NCBI GenBank assembly: GCA_964251675.1 | Contig: CAXUKS010000005.1 | Location: 1 to 64,000, forward strand | Length of the DNA stretch: 64,000 nt | Direction of reading: 5' to 3' | Origin: JANXMY01 sp964251675 | GTDB taxonomy: Bacteria; Armatimonadota; Armatimonadia; Armatimonadales; Capsulimonadaceae | Part shown: positions 17,401 to 25,384 of the stretch, in pieces | Layout of the letters: the number at the start of each line of letters is the position of its first letter | Numbering within the stretch: the first letter of the stretch is position 1 | The notes under the pieces: model-generated | Told to the model about the DNA's origin: nothing | What the model saw: the letters and a program-made list of their open reading frames with translations, nothing else | Database searches by the model: none | Program-made: the position numbers and the translations under genes

Positions 17401-17835
17401 GCGGCCATTCAGCCGGACGGCGGCGACCTGCGCGTGGCTGCCGGGTGGGGCCACGCCGGGCAGGGGGGCGTGACGATGCCGGGCAAAGGCAAAACGACGG
17501 AGCGCCCCTACACGGCGGCGGAAGCGGAGGCGCTCGGAGATAGGTGGGCACACCTCGGCGAGACCACCCGCGATGTCTATTTGAACGGGACGACCTGCTG
17601 GCGCAATGTCCCCGCCCGCGTCTGGGACTACACGCTGGGCGGCTACGCGGTGATGAAGAAATGGCTGTCGTACCGGGAGTACGCCGGGCTGGGCCGGGAC
17701 CTGACCGCCGCCGAAGCCCGCGAAGTTACCGCCATGACCCGCCGCCTCGCCGCCTTGCGCCTTCTGGAGACGGCGCTGGATGCCCACTATGAGGCCGTGA
17801 AGACGGCGGCGTTTGTCTGGGGCGGGGCCGAGTGA
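14428..17835 (+). CDS. single-chain restriction-modification enzyme (type IIG / ISP-like without helicase)
   Basis: 1135 residues. N-terminal PD-(D/E)xK-like nuclease signs: GIPDGGFF near residue 57 and LEVKG near 90. Then comes a helical connector, a gamma-class adenine methyltransferase with motif I DPCCGTGAYLVEV (about 387) and motif IV GNPPYNAF (about 511), and a long C-terminal region like the target-recognition domain of type ISP enzymes. The helicase of classical type ISP enzymes is absent. Predicted to cut and methylate DNA. The ATG at 14428 has GGAGA at good spacing; the GTG at 14419 is too close. The part from about 16000 to 17000 is lower in GC than the rest, suggesting a swapped recognition segment. 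Confidence 0.88.
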   Translation: MSLLHDYLAALHAIHASQAGVKETSYYPAVSELFNAVGKTLKPPVRCIINLKNTGAGIPDGGFFTPDQFGQVMDGSLPPALLPSRGVLEVKGTGEALAKIAASEQVDKYLRKYGQVLVTNLRGFLLVGRDEHGQKSLKEEFLLAPTEAAFWTQAAQPGAAEPGQAAQFAEYLQRVLLHAAPLASPEDVAWFLASYARDAASRIATSPLPALASVRTALEEALGLRFQGEKGDHFFRSTLVQTLFYGIFSAWVLWCRQHAAAKTAGRFDWRMASWELHVPMIRALFDQVATPTKLVALGLVEVLDWTGAALNRVDQAAFFAKFDGEQAVQYFYEPFLQAFDPALRRELGVWYTPPEIVRYMVARVDRVLQEELGITDGLADPNVYVLDPCCGTGAYLVEVLRHIHARLDAAGGDGLAASDLKKAATERVFGFEILPAPFVVAHLQLGLLLQNAGAPLSEAKAERVGVYLTNALTGWGTDAAPHPALPIPEFGEERDLADQVKQKKPILVILGNPPYNAFSGTSPVEEQSLVEPYKAGLISEWGIKKFNLDDLYVRFFRLAERGIAERTGKGVVCYISNHSWVSDPSFVVMRKHLLASFDQFWIENMHGNRKISEYAPDGKTSETVFALPGFSAGIQQGVAISLWLKTGQSEQEPQVHFRDDLTAAKAVERRADLLASLSDADFSSHYVTANPKKSNRFSFRPSDVAAHYEAWPTLIQLCAESPSNGLMEKRGGALIDIDRSALEDRMRKYYDPTVSWDTLKLLDTNLTEDASGFDAIKVRPKLIGNEGFQQSRLLRYAVRPFDTRWCYYSTVSPLWNRSRPTLWRQCWEGNSFLMSRPAGVANPEGFPMMFTRLLGDNDFLRGHAYYFPIQLRVGILGEHEAPTANLSPAARAYLASLGISNPDTDAETAGLLWMHALAIGYSPAYLSENADGIRSDWPRVPLPASRDALEASAALGRQVAALLDTETPVPGVTVSPDPQFKTLGVISRVDGAAIQPDGGDLRVAAGWGHAGQGGVTMPGKGKTTERPYTAAEAEALGDRWAHLGETTRDVYLNGTTCWRNVPARVWDYTLGGYAVMKKWLSYREYAGLGRDLTAAEAREVTAMTRRLAALRLLETALDAHYEAVKTAAFVWGGAE

Positions 17836-17991
17836 AGCCATCAGCATAGGGGAATTGATGCACCAGCGCCACTTTCATCTGTTCTTAATCTAACAAAGCC
17901 ATACTCAGAGTGTCAGGCGGGCAGAAGTTGCCGCCCCTGCCGATTGAAATCAATTTTATACCCGGCGCACACTGCGTCAAAGGAGTCTACC

Positions 17992-18744
17992 ATGATACGA
18001 AAGCACACTTTGCTTCGGCTGCTGCCTGTGGCGGCGGCGGCCCTGTTCATTGGGGCCAGCGCCCATGCCCAGCGGCCCGGCGGCTTCGGCGGCCCCGGCG
18101 GCGGCCCTGGTTTTGGCGGACCCGGACGCGGCGGCCCCCCGATGCCGCCTGCCATGCAGGCCAAGATGAAAGCCTGGGACACCTGGCGCGGCACGCACCC
18201 CAACGTCACCGCTCTCCAGCGCACGCTGGGCGGCGTGACGCGGCTGGCGTCGGACCCGCAGACCCATCTCACCAAGACGCAGGCAAAGGCCATGCTGGCG
18301 GTGATGAACAAATGGCAGGCCAAGCCCAGCGTCTCGGATGCTCAGGCCAAACAAATCAACACGCAGCTCCTGGCCTCCCTGACCGCCGCACAGCGGCAGG
18401 CAGTCGCGCAGCCCGGCAGGCCGGGCGGGTTTGGCGGCGGCGGTCGGCCCGGCGGGCCGGGCGGCGGCCCAGGGGGAGGCTTTGGCGGCGGCAGGCCGGA
18501 AGGCCGGCCCCCCGGCGGCCCAGGGGGAGGCTTTGGCGGCGGCGGCAGGCCCGGCGGGGGCTTTGGCGGCGGCAGGCCCGGCGGGGGCGGTCGTCCCGGC
18601 GGCGGCTTCGACCCGGCTTCGTTCCCCTCCCCGCGTGAGTACAACCCGCTGAACCCGGCCACGCAGCCGATGGAGCGCTCCCGCGACCGCGCCGAAAGGC
18701 AGCACGCCCGGCTGCTCACGGCGCTGAAGGCAGCGGCGAAGTGA
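17992..18744 (+). CDS. exported Gly/Arg/Pro-rich low-complexity protein
   Basis: 250 residues. Signal peptide MIRKHTLLRLLPVAAAALFI ending near AHAQ. After a GFGGPGGG stretch comes a helical segment (about 45-140) with TLTKTQAKAMLAVMNKW-like pattern, then long GGGFGGGRPGG repeats. A periplasmic or surface location is likely; function unknown. AAGGAG lies 7 nt before the ATG at 17992, which gives a proper signal peptide. The gene precedes the TolC-like gene in the same direction. Confidence 0.75.
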   Translation: MIRKHTLLRLLPVAAAALFIGASAHAQRPGGFGGPGGGPGFGGPGRGGPPMPPAMQAKMKAWDTWRGTHPNVTALQRTLGGVTRLASDPQTHLTKTQAKAMLAVMNKWQAKPSVSDAQAKQINTQLLASLTAAQRQAVAQPGRPGGFGGGGRPGGPGGGPGGGFGGGRPEGRPPGGPGGGFGGGGRPGGGFGGGRPGGGGRPGGGFDPASFPSPREYNPLNPATQPMERSRDRAERQHARLLTALKAAAK

Positions 18745-18830
18745 CCTACCTTCCTTTAGGGAGGACCCTGCGAAGCGAAGAATGAGCGAAGCAAGAAAGG
18801 CAGGTCTCCAAATCCCCGCAAACAAGGTAC

Positions 18831-18862
18831 AATGGGACTCACTCGTTCGCGTGAGTCCCATT
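18831..18862. promoter_or_regulatory. 12-bp perfect hairpin in the 5' region of the TolC-like gene
   Basis: AATGGGACTCAC and GTGAGTCCCATT flank an 8-nt loop TCGTTCGC. A TACAAT (18828-18833) overlaps its left edge. It lies 6 nt before the chosen start codon, so it could control ribosome access or mark an isolated palindrome of the repeat system. Confidence 0.5.
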
Positions 18863-18867
18863 TGCTT

Positions 18868-20439
18868 ATGTTTAATCCTATCCCCCGCCTTCGTTTGCCT
18901 GTGTCCCAGCTGGCGCTTGCCGCCGGGCTTGCTCTGGCCTGCACGACGCCCGCTCTATGCCAGGTCGTCCCGCCCGCGCCTCAAACCCTGCCCTCGCCGC
19001 TGACCCTGCGCGATGCCATCGCCATTGCGCTCGGCCATCAGCCGGATCAGTTCATCGCCCGCGATCAGCAGACGCAGGCGCAGGGGCAGAAGCTGCAGGC
19101 ACAGTCCCGCTATTTCCCCACCCTGACTCCCAGCTATCAGTACCAGAGCCGCCGCCAGAACTTTTATGGCCTGAATTCGGGCGGGTCCACCGTGATTACC
19201 ACCCCCGGCACGACCACCACGGGCGGCGGCACGGGCACGACCGGGACAGGGACCACAGGTACGGGGACCGGAGCCGGGGGGACCGTGGTTGATCCAGGCA
19301 GCGCGGGAGGCACGGGGACGACAGGCACGGGGGGCACGACAGGCACCCCCACAGTCACGCAAACCACGTCCGTGAGCGAAGTCAGCGTCGTGCGCGGCGG
19401 CGGCCTGACCGTGGGCCTCAGCCAGAACCTATTCGACGACGGCACCCGCGAAACAGTCAACACCCAGGCGCGGCGGGCCGTGGATGCCGCCAGCTTTAAC
19501 ACGCGGAACATACGCCAGAACACTATTCTGACGGTGACCCAGAACTATTATCAGCTTCTTCTCGCCACGGATTTGGTGAAAGTGGCACGGGCGCAGGTGG
19601 CCCGCTTCCAGCAGGCGGTGGATGTGACACAGGCCCAGATCACGGCGGGAACGGCTCCGGCCAAAGATGTGTACCAGGCCCGCTCCGACCTCGCCACGGC
19701 GCAGGTGACGCTGCTGCAAAACCAGAACCAGGTGCTGCTGGCCTCGGCCTCGCTGAAAAACACGCTGGGGGTCGCCACCGCCGCCCCCGTGCAGGCCGCG
19801 CCGCTGTCCCCCGGCCAGGAGCTGCCCCCGCCGCCGCCTGCCGGCAAAGCGATCACCTTTGAGCAGGCCCTCACCGCCGCCTTCGGCCAGCGCCCGGACC
19901 TGCGCCAGCAGGAGGCGATTGTGCAGAGCCAGAACGCCGCCGTGCAGCAGGCCCGCCGCGCCGCCGGGCTGACCCTGCGCGGAGACTACGTGCTGACCTA
20001 TCAAGCCACCAACGATACCGGCGCACGCGGCACCGACTCGCAGTTTCTCGTCAGCGGCTCGTACCCGCTCTTTGATGCGGGCAGCGCACGCGGCGCGGTG
20101 CGCGTGGCCCAGGCCCAGCGCGACATTGCCGCTAATCAGCTCGAGCAGGTGCGCCAGCAAATCCGGCTGGACGTAGAGCAGGCCTACAACACGCGGGCCG
20201 TCAACCAGCAGGCCGCAGGGTTAGCGCAGGCCGCCGTCACCGCCGCGCAGGTCAACTACGACGCCGCCGTTGCCGCCCGGCAGGAAGGCATCGGCACGGT
20301 CTTAGAAATCACCACCGCCCAGGCGACGCTGACGCAGGCCCAGAGCCAGTATGTGACCGCCGTGTACAACTTCTATATCGCCGACGCCCAGCTTCAGCGG
20401 GCGCTGGGCCAGAACGACGCGGCTCTGGCTGCCCCCTAG
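18868..20439 (+). CDS. TolC-family outer-membrane efflux protein
   Basis: About 523 residues. Signal peptide (SQLALAAGLALACTTPALCQ), then LTLRDAIAIALGHQP, the usual opening of the family, and two related helical halves: DLVKVARAQVARFQQAVDVT and QAQITAGTAPAKDVYQARSDL in the first, QGIGTVLEITTAQATLTQAQ-like in the second. It would form the outer-membrane channel of a tripartite exporter; no inner-membrane pump is in the window. A Thr/Gly simple-sequence insert (about residues 110-175) occupies an expected surface loop and is unusual. The start at 18868 follows a strong hairpin; 18832 would place that hairpin inside the coding region. Confidence 0.9.
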   Translation: MFNPIPRLRLPVSQLALAAGLALACTTPALCQVVPPAPQTLPSPLTLRDAIAIALGHQPDQFIARDQQTQAQGQKLQAQSRYFPTLTPSYQYQSRRQNFYGLNSGGSTVITTPGTTTTGGGTGTTGTGTTGTGTGAGGTVVDPGSAGGTGTTGTGGTTGTPTVTQTTSVSEVSVVRGGGLTVGLSQNLFDDGTRETVNTQARRAVDAASFNTRNIRQNTILTVTQNYYQLLLATDLVKVARAQVARFQQAVDVTQAQITAGTAPAKDVYQARSDLATAQVTLLQNQNQVLLASASLKNTLGVATAAPVQAAPLSPGQELPPPPPAGKAITFEQALTAAFGQRPDLRQQEAIVQSQNAAVQQARRAAGLTLRGDYVLTYQATNDTGARGTDSQFLVSGSYPLFDAGSARGAVRVAQAQRDIAANQLEQVRQQIRLDVEQAYNTRAVNQQAAGLAQAAVTAAQVNYDAAVAARQEGIGTVLEITTAQATLTQAQSQYVTAVYNFYIADAQLQRALGQNDAALAAP

Positions 20440-20452
20440 CCTTAGCGTATCC

Positions 20453-23056
20453 CTAGTTTTCTGCCCGTGCCAGCGGCGTCCCGCGCCGCGCCCCCAGGAA
20501 CGCCTGCACGCACACCGGGTCCCACTGCGTTCCCGCGCCGTCTTCCAGAATCGACAGCGCCTGACTTTCTTCCATGCCTTTGCGATATGGGCGGTCCGTG
20601 GTCATCGCCGAGAACGCATCGGCGACCGCCATCAGGCGGGCCGTCAGCGGCGCTTCCTCGCCGCGCAGCCCGTGGGGATAGCCGCCGCCGTCCCACCGCT
20701 CATGGTGATGACGGATGGCGTCCAGTGTTTCCTCGAAGCCCGGCACGGCCCCGACAATCGCCGCCCCCATCAGCGGGTGCTGCTGGATCGCTCCAAACTC
20801 TTCTTTGGTCAGACGCCCCGGCTTCCGTAAGATACGGTCCGGAACCCCGATTTTGCCGACATCGTGCAGCAATGCGGCCACTGCCACGCTCTGCCGCGCC
20901 GCCGCATCCAGCCCCAGTGCATCGGCGATTTGCAGGCTATAAGTCAGCACATCTTCGGAATGGCAGCGGGTGTAGCGGTCTTTGTTGTCCACAGCAGCCA
21001 GCAGGGCATCAAGCATCGCATAGCCTTCGACCGAAGCGAGCAGGTGACGGCGCAGGCGCTCCGATTTGTCGTCCTGCGGGCCGCCGCCTTTGGCCCGGTA
21101 CAGCCGCTCATCGGCCAGTGGAACCACATCCGCCCGCGCCGCCACTTCCAGCGGGAACACCGCCGCGCCAAAGGATATCGCCAGCGGCAGCGGGCAGTCA
21201 TGGCCCGCTGGCAGAAAAGTGGCTCCGGCGATGCTCGCCGACAGCCGCGCCTGAATGGCTTCCAGCACCGCCTGAGCGCCCGAATGGCTGGCAGCCTCCG
21301 CAGGCGGAACCGGCAGCAGCAGCGCAAACTCATCGCCGCCGAACCGCGCCAGCGTGTCATACGAGCGGCAGAGGCCCCCCAGACTTTCGGCCACCAGACG
21401 CAGAACATCGTCGCCCACCGCATGGCCGTAGGCATCGTTAAAGAATTTGAAGTTGTCCAGGTCCGCCATCACCGCCACCACCAGCCCGCCCTCGCGCTGG
21501 GCGCGGTCGCATTCCTCTTCCAGACGCCGGTGAAACGCCCGGTGGTTCCACAGCCCTGTGAGCGGGTCCCGGTCCGCCCGGTCTACGGCCTCGGACAGCA
21601 GACCTTCCGTCTGGCTCAGATGCCGCGTCCGCTCTTCTTCCAGCCGCCGCCGCTCGGTGATGTCCCGCACCAGCACAATGCGGGCGGGGACGCCGCCGAA
21701 TTCCAGGGCATTGGAGGTGACTTCCACTTCCCGCACAGTGCCATCTTTGAGCAGATGCCGCCCCGCCCGGTCGCTGCGGCGAAACGCCCCCGTGGTTATA
21801 GCTGCCAGCCCGGCCCGCAGCAGGGCGTGGTCCTCTTCCGGGTGCAGGTCCTCTATACTGAGACTCAAAAACTCCCCACGCGAGTAGCCATAGCTTTGCA
21901 CAGCGGCCTCATTGACCGCCAGAATCTTCAGCGTTCGCACAGCGTAAACCCACATTGGCTGCGGATTGGCCTCGAACATCTCCCGGTATCTCGCCTCGCC
22001 CGCCACCAGGCTGTCGTTGGCCGATTGCAGCGACAGCGAGAGCTGACGGCTCTCAAAAATCGCCAGCACCTGCCGGGCCACGACCAGCCCCACGACCGCC
22101 AGCGCCCCGAGCCAGACGCCGTGGTCCAGCACCGGCGGACCGGGCAGGCGGCGCGTGTTCAGCACCAGCAGACCGACCGCAGGCAGCAGAGCATACGGCA
22201 GCAGAGACAGCCACACCGGCGGCGGCGCTTCCGCGCTGCGGGTGTCCGCTGGCCCTGTCTTTTGCCGGCATAGCAGGGCCACGGCCAGGCCCGCCAGCAT
22301 ATAGCCAAGTGACCAGCCAGTGTCCAGCAGCGTTCCCGATGTATGCTCGCCGTGCAGCAGCCGGTACGTCACCGCGCTGTCCGTCGCCACTACGATCAGC
22401 AGCCCCAGGGAAAGCAGCAGGGAGGCCCGGCGCGTGCCAGGCCACATGGCTACCAGAGCCACAAACGGCAGCAGCAGCAGGTCCGCCAGTGGGTAGCAGA
22501 TGTTGACGATTTTTGCTCCCACCGGCACATGAGGCTCCAGACAAAGCGGCCCCAGCACCAAACGCCAGCTAAAGGTCACAGCGGCAGCCATCACGATCAG
22601 CCCATCCAGTGTCACCCGCAGGCGAACGGTGGATAGAAACCGCCTTCCCGGCAGTCCCAGCAGGCCCGCCAGCAGCAGGGGATAAGACAAAAGATCAAAA
22701 AAATCCGCAAACGACGGCGACGGCGGCAGCTTTATGTGAGTAATCTGCGCGTAAGTCAGCGCGGTCTGCCCGATTGTGTAGGCCAGAATGCCCAGGCCGC
22801 ATAGCACAGCGGGACGGCGGCGGCCACTGCGCCACGACAGCACGCAGAACACGCCCCCCAGCAGCCCGCCCAGCGTTTGCAGCACGTAATCGACGTTCAG
22901 TAATGCCTGCCCGCCAGTCGGCTTTGCAAGGACCCAGATCGCCAGCAGGCCATTGAGCGCCACCGTCAGTGCCAGCCCCCACCGCAGAGAGCGTTCCCCC
23001 GGCCCTTTGATTTTCACGTCACAGAATGCAGTCAAAATAGCGCGATACTTTCTCAC
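20453..23056 (-). CDS. membrane-bound PAS-GGDEF-HD-GYP cyclic-di-GMP protein
   Basis: Contains both a diguanylate cyclase and a c-di-GMP phosphodiesterase domain. The N-terminal 280 residues hold about eight TM helices. They are followed by a PAS domain (MFEANPQPMWVYAV), GGDEF with intact RFGGDEFALLL, and HD-GYP with HDVGKIGVPDRIL and HHERWDGGGYPHG. Both catalytic signatures look complete, so either activity is possible. It faces the TolC-like gene convergently with a 13-nt gap. The start is uncertain: GTG codons at 23131, 23056 and 23017 are in frame; a CATAAT inside the longest version argues for a downstream start. Confidence 0.9.
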   Translation of the reverse strand: MRKYRAILTAFCDVKIKGPGERSLRWGLALTVALNGLLAIWVLAKPTGGQALLNVDYVLQTLGGLLGGVFCVLSWRSGRRRPAVLCGLGILAYTIGQTALTYAQITHIKLPPSPSFADFFDLLSYPLLLAGLLGLPGRRFLSTVRLRVTLDGLIVMAAAVTFSWRLVLGPLCLEPHVPVGAKIVNICYPLADLLLLPFVALVAMWPGTRRASLLLSLGLLIVVATDSAVTYRLLHGEHTSGTLLDTGWSLGYMLAGLAVALLCRQKTGPADTRSAEAPPPVWLSLLPYALLPAVGLLVLNTRRLPGPPVLDHGVWLGALAVVGLVVARQVLAIFESRQLSLSLQSANDSLVAGEARYREMFEANPQPMWVYAVRTLKILAVNEAAVQSYGYSRGEFLSLSIEDLHPEEDHALLRAGLAAITTGAFRRSDRAGRHLLKDGTVREVEVTSNALEFGGVPARIVLVRDITERRRLEEERTRHLSQTEGLLSEAVDRADRDPLTGLWNHRAFHRRLEEECDRAQREGGLVVAVMADLDNFKFFNDAYGHAVGDDVLRLVAESLGGLCRSYDTLARFGGDEFALLLPVPPAEAASHSGAQAVLEAIQARLSASIAGATFLPAGHDCPLPLAISFGAAVFPLEVAARADVVPLADERLYRAKGGGPQDDKSERLRRHLLASVEGYAMLDALLAAVDNKDRYTRCHSEDVLTYSLQIADALGLDAAARQSVAVAALLHDVGKIGVPDRILRKPGRLTKEEFGAIQQHPLMGAAIVGAVPGFEETLDAIRHHHERWDGGGYPHGLRGEEAPLTARLMAVADAFSAMTTDRPYRKGMEESQALSILEDGAGTQWDPVCVQAFLGARRGTPLARAEN

Positions 23057-23298
23057 GTCGCTGGCTCTCGCCCCGTGACCGCTTCTAAAATTATGGCATC
23101 TTATCCGGCAAATCTCAGGGATTGGTCTCACCAGGGGCAGCCGCAGGAGGCGTTGTCAGCGAAGAGAGCCGCGTTTCAGCAGTCAAAGCAGGGGTCTCCG
23201 CCGAGCAAAGGCTCTCATGCAAAACAATTATAACACGAGAAAGCGTCAGTTGTTCAGTTTTTGATGTTATGCCACCTTGCTCGAAGCCATTTCCAGAG

Positions 23299-23436
23299 GC
23301 CACGGGTTAAAACCCGAGGCTCAGAAAAGCCCTCCGTCCAGGGGACGCAAGACCGGACGACTCTGGCGGGCCTTCTCTTGTTCTTGTGTCCTCTGGGACA
23401 CTGGGCACTTCTAAGCCTCGGGTTTCAACCCGTGGC
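23299..23436. repeat. REPIN-like element, CCACGGGTT family
   Basis: Same terminal sequences as the element at 14249 (GCCACGGGTT...AACCCGTGGC and CCAGGGGAC). The inner arms have diverged on the right side. The surrounding 23132-23531 interval has no other recognisable gene. Confidence 0.88.
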
Positions 23437-23531
23437 TTTTCTGGCGGCGTTTATTGAATCCAGAGACAAGCTTGCACAAGGCCTCACAAAAACACTGTAT
23501 CTCGGCTCTTCCCAAGAGCATTCCGTTCTGG

Positions 23532-23548
23532 TATACTGGACAGGGATG
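23532..23548 (+). promoter_or_regulatory. extended -10 promoter directly before folC
   Basis: TGGTATACT gives an extended -10 (TATACT at 23532-23537). The ATG at 23546 lies 8 nt later, so the mRNA would be leaderless or nearly so. The -35 region (TTCCCA) is poor, as allowed for extended -10 promoters. Confidence 0.6.
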
Positions 23549-24901
23549 AGTGTTGAGATGAGCTATGACGAGGCGCTGGCGTATCTGAACGGGCGGCTGC
23601 GGCTGGGGGTAAAGTTGGGCAATGACCGGTTTCTAGCCCTGCTGGCCCGGCTGGGGGACCCGCAGGCGCGGCTCAACGTGGTGCATATCGCCGGGACGAA
23701 GGGCAAAGGCTCGACAACGGCGATGGCAGCCAGTGTGCTGCGCGAGGCAGGCTATAAAGTCGGGGCCTATTTATCGCCGTATGTGTACGATGTGCGGGAA
23801 CGGATACAGATCAATGGCGAGATGATCCCCCGCGCCCACTTTGCCCGCTGGGTGTCGCGCATTGCGCCGCATGTGACCGCTTTGGAAGAGACGGAGCATG
23901 GGCCGACCACGGAGTTTGAGCTGAAAACGGCCGTCGGCCTGTGCTGGCTGGCGGAGCAGGCCGTGGACTGGGCCGTGCTGGAAGTGGGCCTCGGCGGGCG
24001 GCTGGATGCCACCAATGTCATCCCCGCGCCTGCGGTGACGGTGATCACCAATATCGGGCTGGACCACACGGAGATACTCGGCGAGACGCTGGGGCTGATC
24101 GCAGGCGAAAAGGCAGGCATCGTTAAGCCCGGCGTGCCGTGTGTCACCGGCGTACCCGTTGGCGGGGAAGCGTGGGACGTGATCCTGCGGGTGTGCCGGG
24201 AGCGGAACGCGCCGCTGCTGGCGCTGACGCCGCCCGTGACAGACGGTGATGGGTTCACGCTGACGACGCCGCGCCGGACGCTGGCGGGTCTGCATCTGCG
24301 GCTTGGCGGGGCGTTTCAGCAGTGGAACGCGGCGGCGGCGCTGGCGGCACTGGACGCGATTGATCCCGATTTGCTTGCGCCGATCTCCGAGGACGCGGCG
24401 CGGCGGGGCCTGGAAGCCGCCTGGCTGCCGGGGCGGCTACAAACGGTCAGCAGGCGGCCAGCGGTGGTGGTGGATGTGGCGCACAACGCGGTCTCCGCCG
24501 AGGCGCTGGCGGACGCGCTGCGGGACCAGTTTGGTGCGGGGCGTCCTCAGCGGCGGCTGACGCTGGTGGTGGGCCTATCCCGCCAGCATGATCCGACTCC
24601 GTTTCTCGCGCCGCTGGCCGCGCTGAACCCGGTGCGGCTGATTGCGACGATGCCGGCCTTTCGCCCGCGCCCGGCGGCGGAAGTCGCAGATGCCGCCCGA
24701 GGACTTGGGATCAGCACCGTGGAAGTGGTGGAAAGCAGCGTGGCCGACGCCGCCCGCGCCGCTCTGACTTCGCTGGAACCGGACGACCTGCTGTGTGTCA
24801 CCGGGTCGTTTTACACTGTGGGCGACCTGCCGCCCGCGCTGTGGGACACGCTTTTGAACGAGTACGAAGAACGCCGAGCCGCTGCGCCGAAAGGAACCTA
24901 G
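23546..24901 (+). CDS. folC: folylpolyglutamate synthase / dihydrofolate synthase
   Basis: Adds glutamate to (dihydro)folate with ATP. The 451 residues match the family. Visible motifs are the P-loop IAGTKGKGST, SPYVYDVRERIQING, the ITNIGLDHTEILG segment, IAGEKAGIVKPG and the second-domain DVAHNAVS. The Mur-ligase fold is complete. The start at 23546 (MSVEMSYDEALAYL) is preferred; the internal ATG at 23558 is possible. A small membrane protein follows by 3 nt. Confidence 0.95.
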   Translation: MSVEMSYDEALAYLNGRLRLGVKLGNDRFLALLARLGDPQARLNVVHIAGTKGKGSTTAMAASVLREAGYKVGAYLSPYVYDVRERIQINGEMIPRAHFARWVSRIAPHVTALEETEHGPTTEFELKTAVGLCWLAEQAVDWAVLEVGLGGRLDATNVIPAPAVTVITNIGLDHTEILGETLGLIAGEKAGIVKPGVPCVTGVPVGGEAWDVILRVCRERNAPLLALTPPVTDGDGFTLTTPRRTLAGLHLRLGGAFQQWNAAAALAALDAIDPDLLAPISEDAARRGLEAAWLPGRLQTVSRRPAVVVDVAHNAVSAEALADALRDQFGAGRPQRRLTLVVGLSRQHDPTPFLAPLAALNPVRLIATMPAFRPRPAAEVADAARGLGISTVEVVESSVADAARAALTSLEPDDLLCVTGSFYTVGDLPPALWDTLLNEYEERRAAAPKGT

Positions 24902-24904
24902 ACC

Positions 24905-25042
24905 ATGCCGCATCAAGGAATTGTCGCCCTGAGCATTTCGCTGTTCTCCGTTGCCCTCACGCTGGGGATTTTAGCCCTGACCCTGCGCCATGAAAAGCGG
25001 CAGCAGGCGCAGAACGACCGCGACGAGCATTATAAGAGATAA
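24905..25042 (+). CDS. 45-residue single-TM protein
   Basis: Starts 3 nt after the folC stop with AAAGGAACC upstream. One hydrophobic helix (ALSISLFSVALTLGILALTL) is followed by a charged tail (RHEKRQQAQNDRDEHYKR). The composition suits an inner-membrane microprotein. No family was recognised. Likely co-transcribed with folC. Confidence 0.6.
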   Translation: MPHQGIVALSISLFSVALTLGILALTLRHEKRQQAQNDRDEHYKR

Positions 25043-25065
25043 GAGGCAGTCTGGAAAGCCCCCGG

Positions 25066-25099
25066 CTGGCCCCCTTACCCCCAATCCTGGGGAACCGGA
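25066..25099. repeat. half of a REPIN-like element
   Basis: GGCCCCCTTACCCCCAATCC followed by TGGGGAACCGG resembles one end of the CCCCCAATAATGGGGG family. No matching second end is found, so it looks like a solo end. Confidence 0.5.
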
Positions 25100-25141
25100 C
25101 CAAGAATTAGAAGAAGCCATTAGGAGCCGTGCGGCAACGCC

Positions 25142-25283
25142 AGCCATGCCATGAATGGCACGGCTAGTCGGCCTGCGGCCAGAAAGCACCGCTTCGCGGG
25201 GCTAAGATCGTCTTCTGGCGAGTGCCGTGAAGCGGTACTTTTCGGCGTCCGCGCCGGGCAGCCGTGCCATTCATGGCATGGCT
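25142..25283. repeat. REPIN-like element, GCCATGCCATGAATGGCAC family
   Basis: Ends AGCCATGCCATGAATGGCAC and its complement, each an internal palindrome (GCCATGAATGGC). The body has CACCGCTTCGCGG and CCGTGAAGCGG mini-hairpins. Members at 43295 and 44311 share ends and body. It lies between folC and the SDR gene. Confidence 0.9.
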
Positions 25284-25330
25284 CCTGATAGCATAGGTGA
25301 GAAAGGATGTCTGCCTCGTTAGAGCGGCTT

Positions 25331-25372
25331 TTTGTCTGGGTAAGCTTGAAAAAATTACTTCCCAGACAGAAA
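25331..25372 (+). promoter_or_regulatory. leader hairpin before the SDR gene
   Basis: TTTGTCTGGG and CCCAGACAGAAA form a stem around an A-rich loop, ending 12 nt before the ATG at 25385. Its position favours post-transcriptional control or transcript stability. It is not a typical terminator because no U-tract follows. Confidence 0.4.
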
Positions 25373-25384
25373 GAACCTTCCCCC

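Noticed and set aside
18420..18610. GGCGGCGG-rich region as a structural RNA
   Set aside because: It is in-frame coding for Gly/Arg/Pro repeats with a normal signal peptide upstream.
18744..18830. Another full repeat element before the TolC-like gene
   Set aside because: GACCT...AGGTC arms are short and imperfect and lack the terminal palindromes of the other elements.
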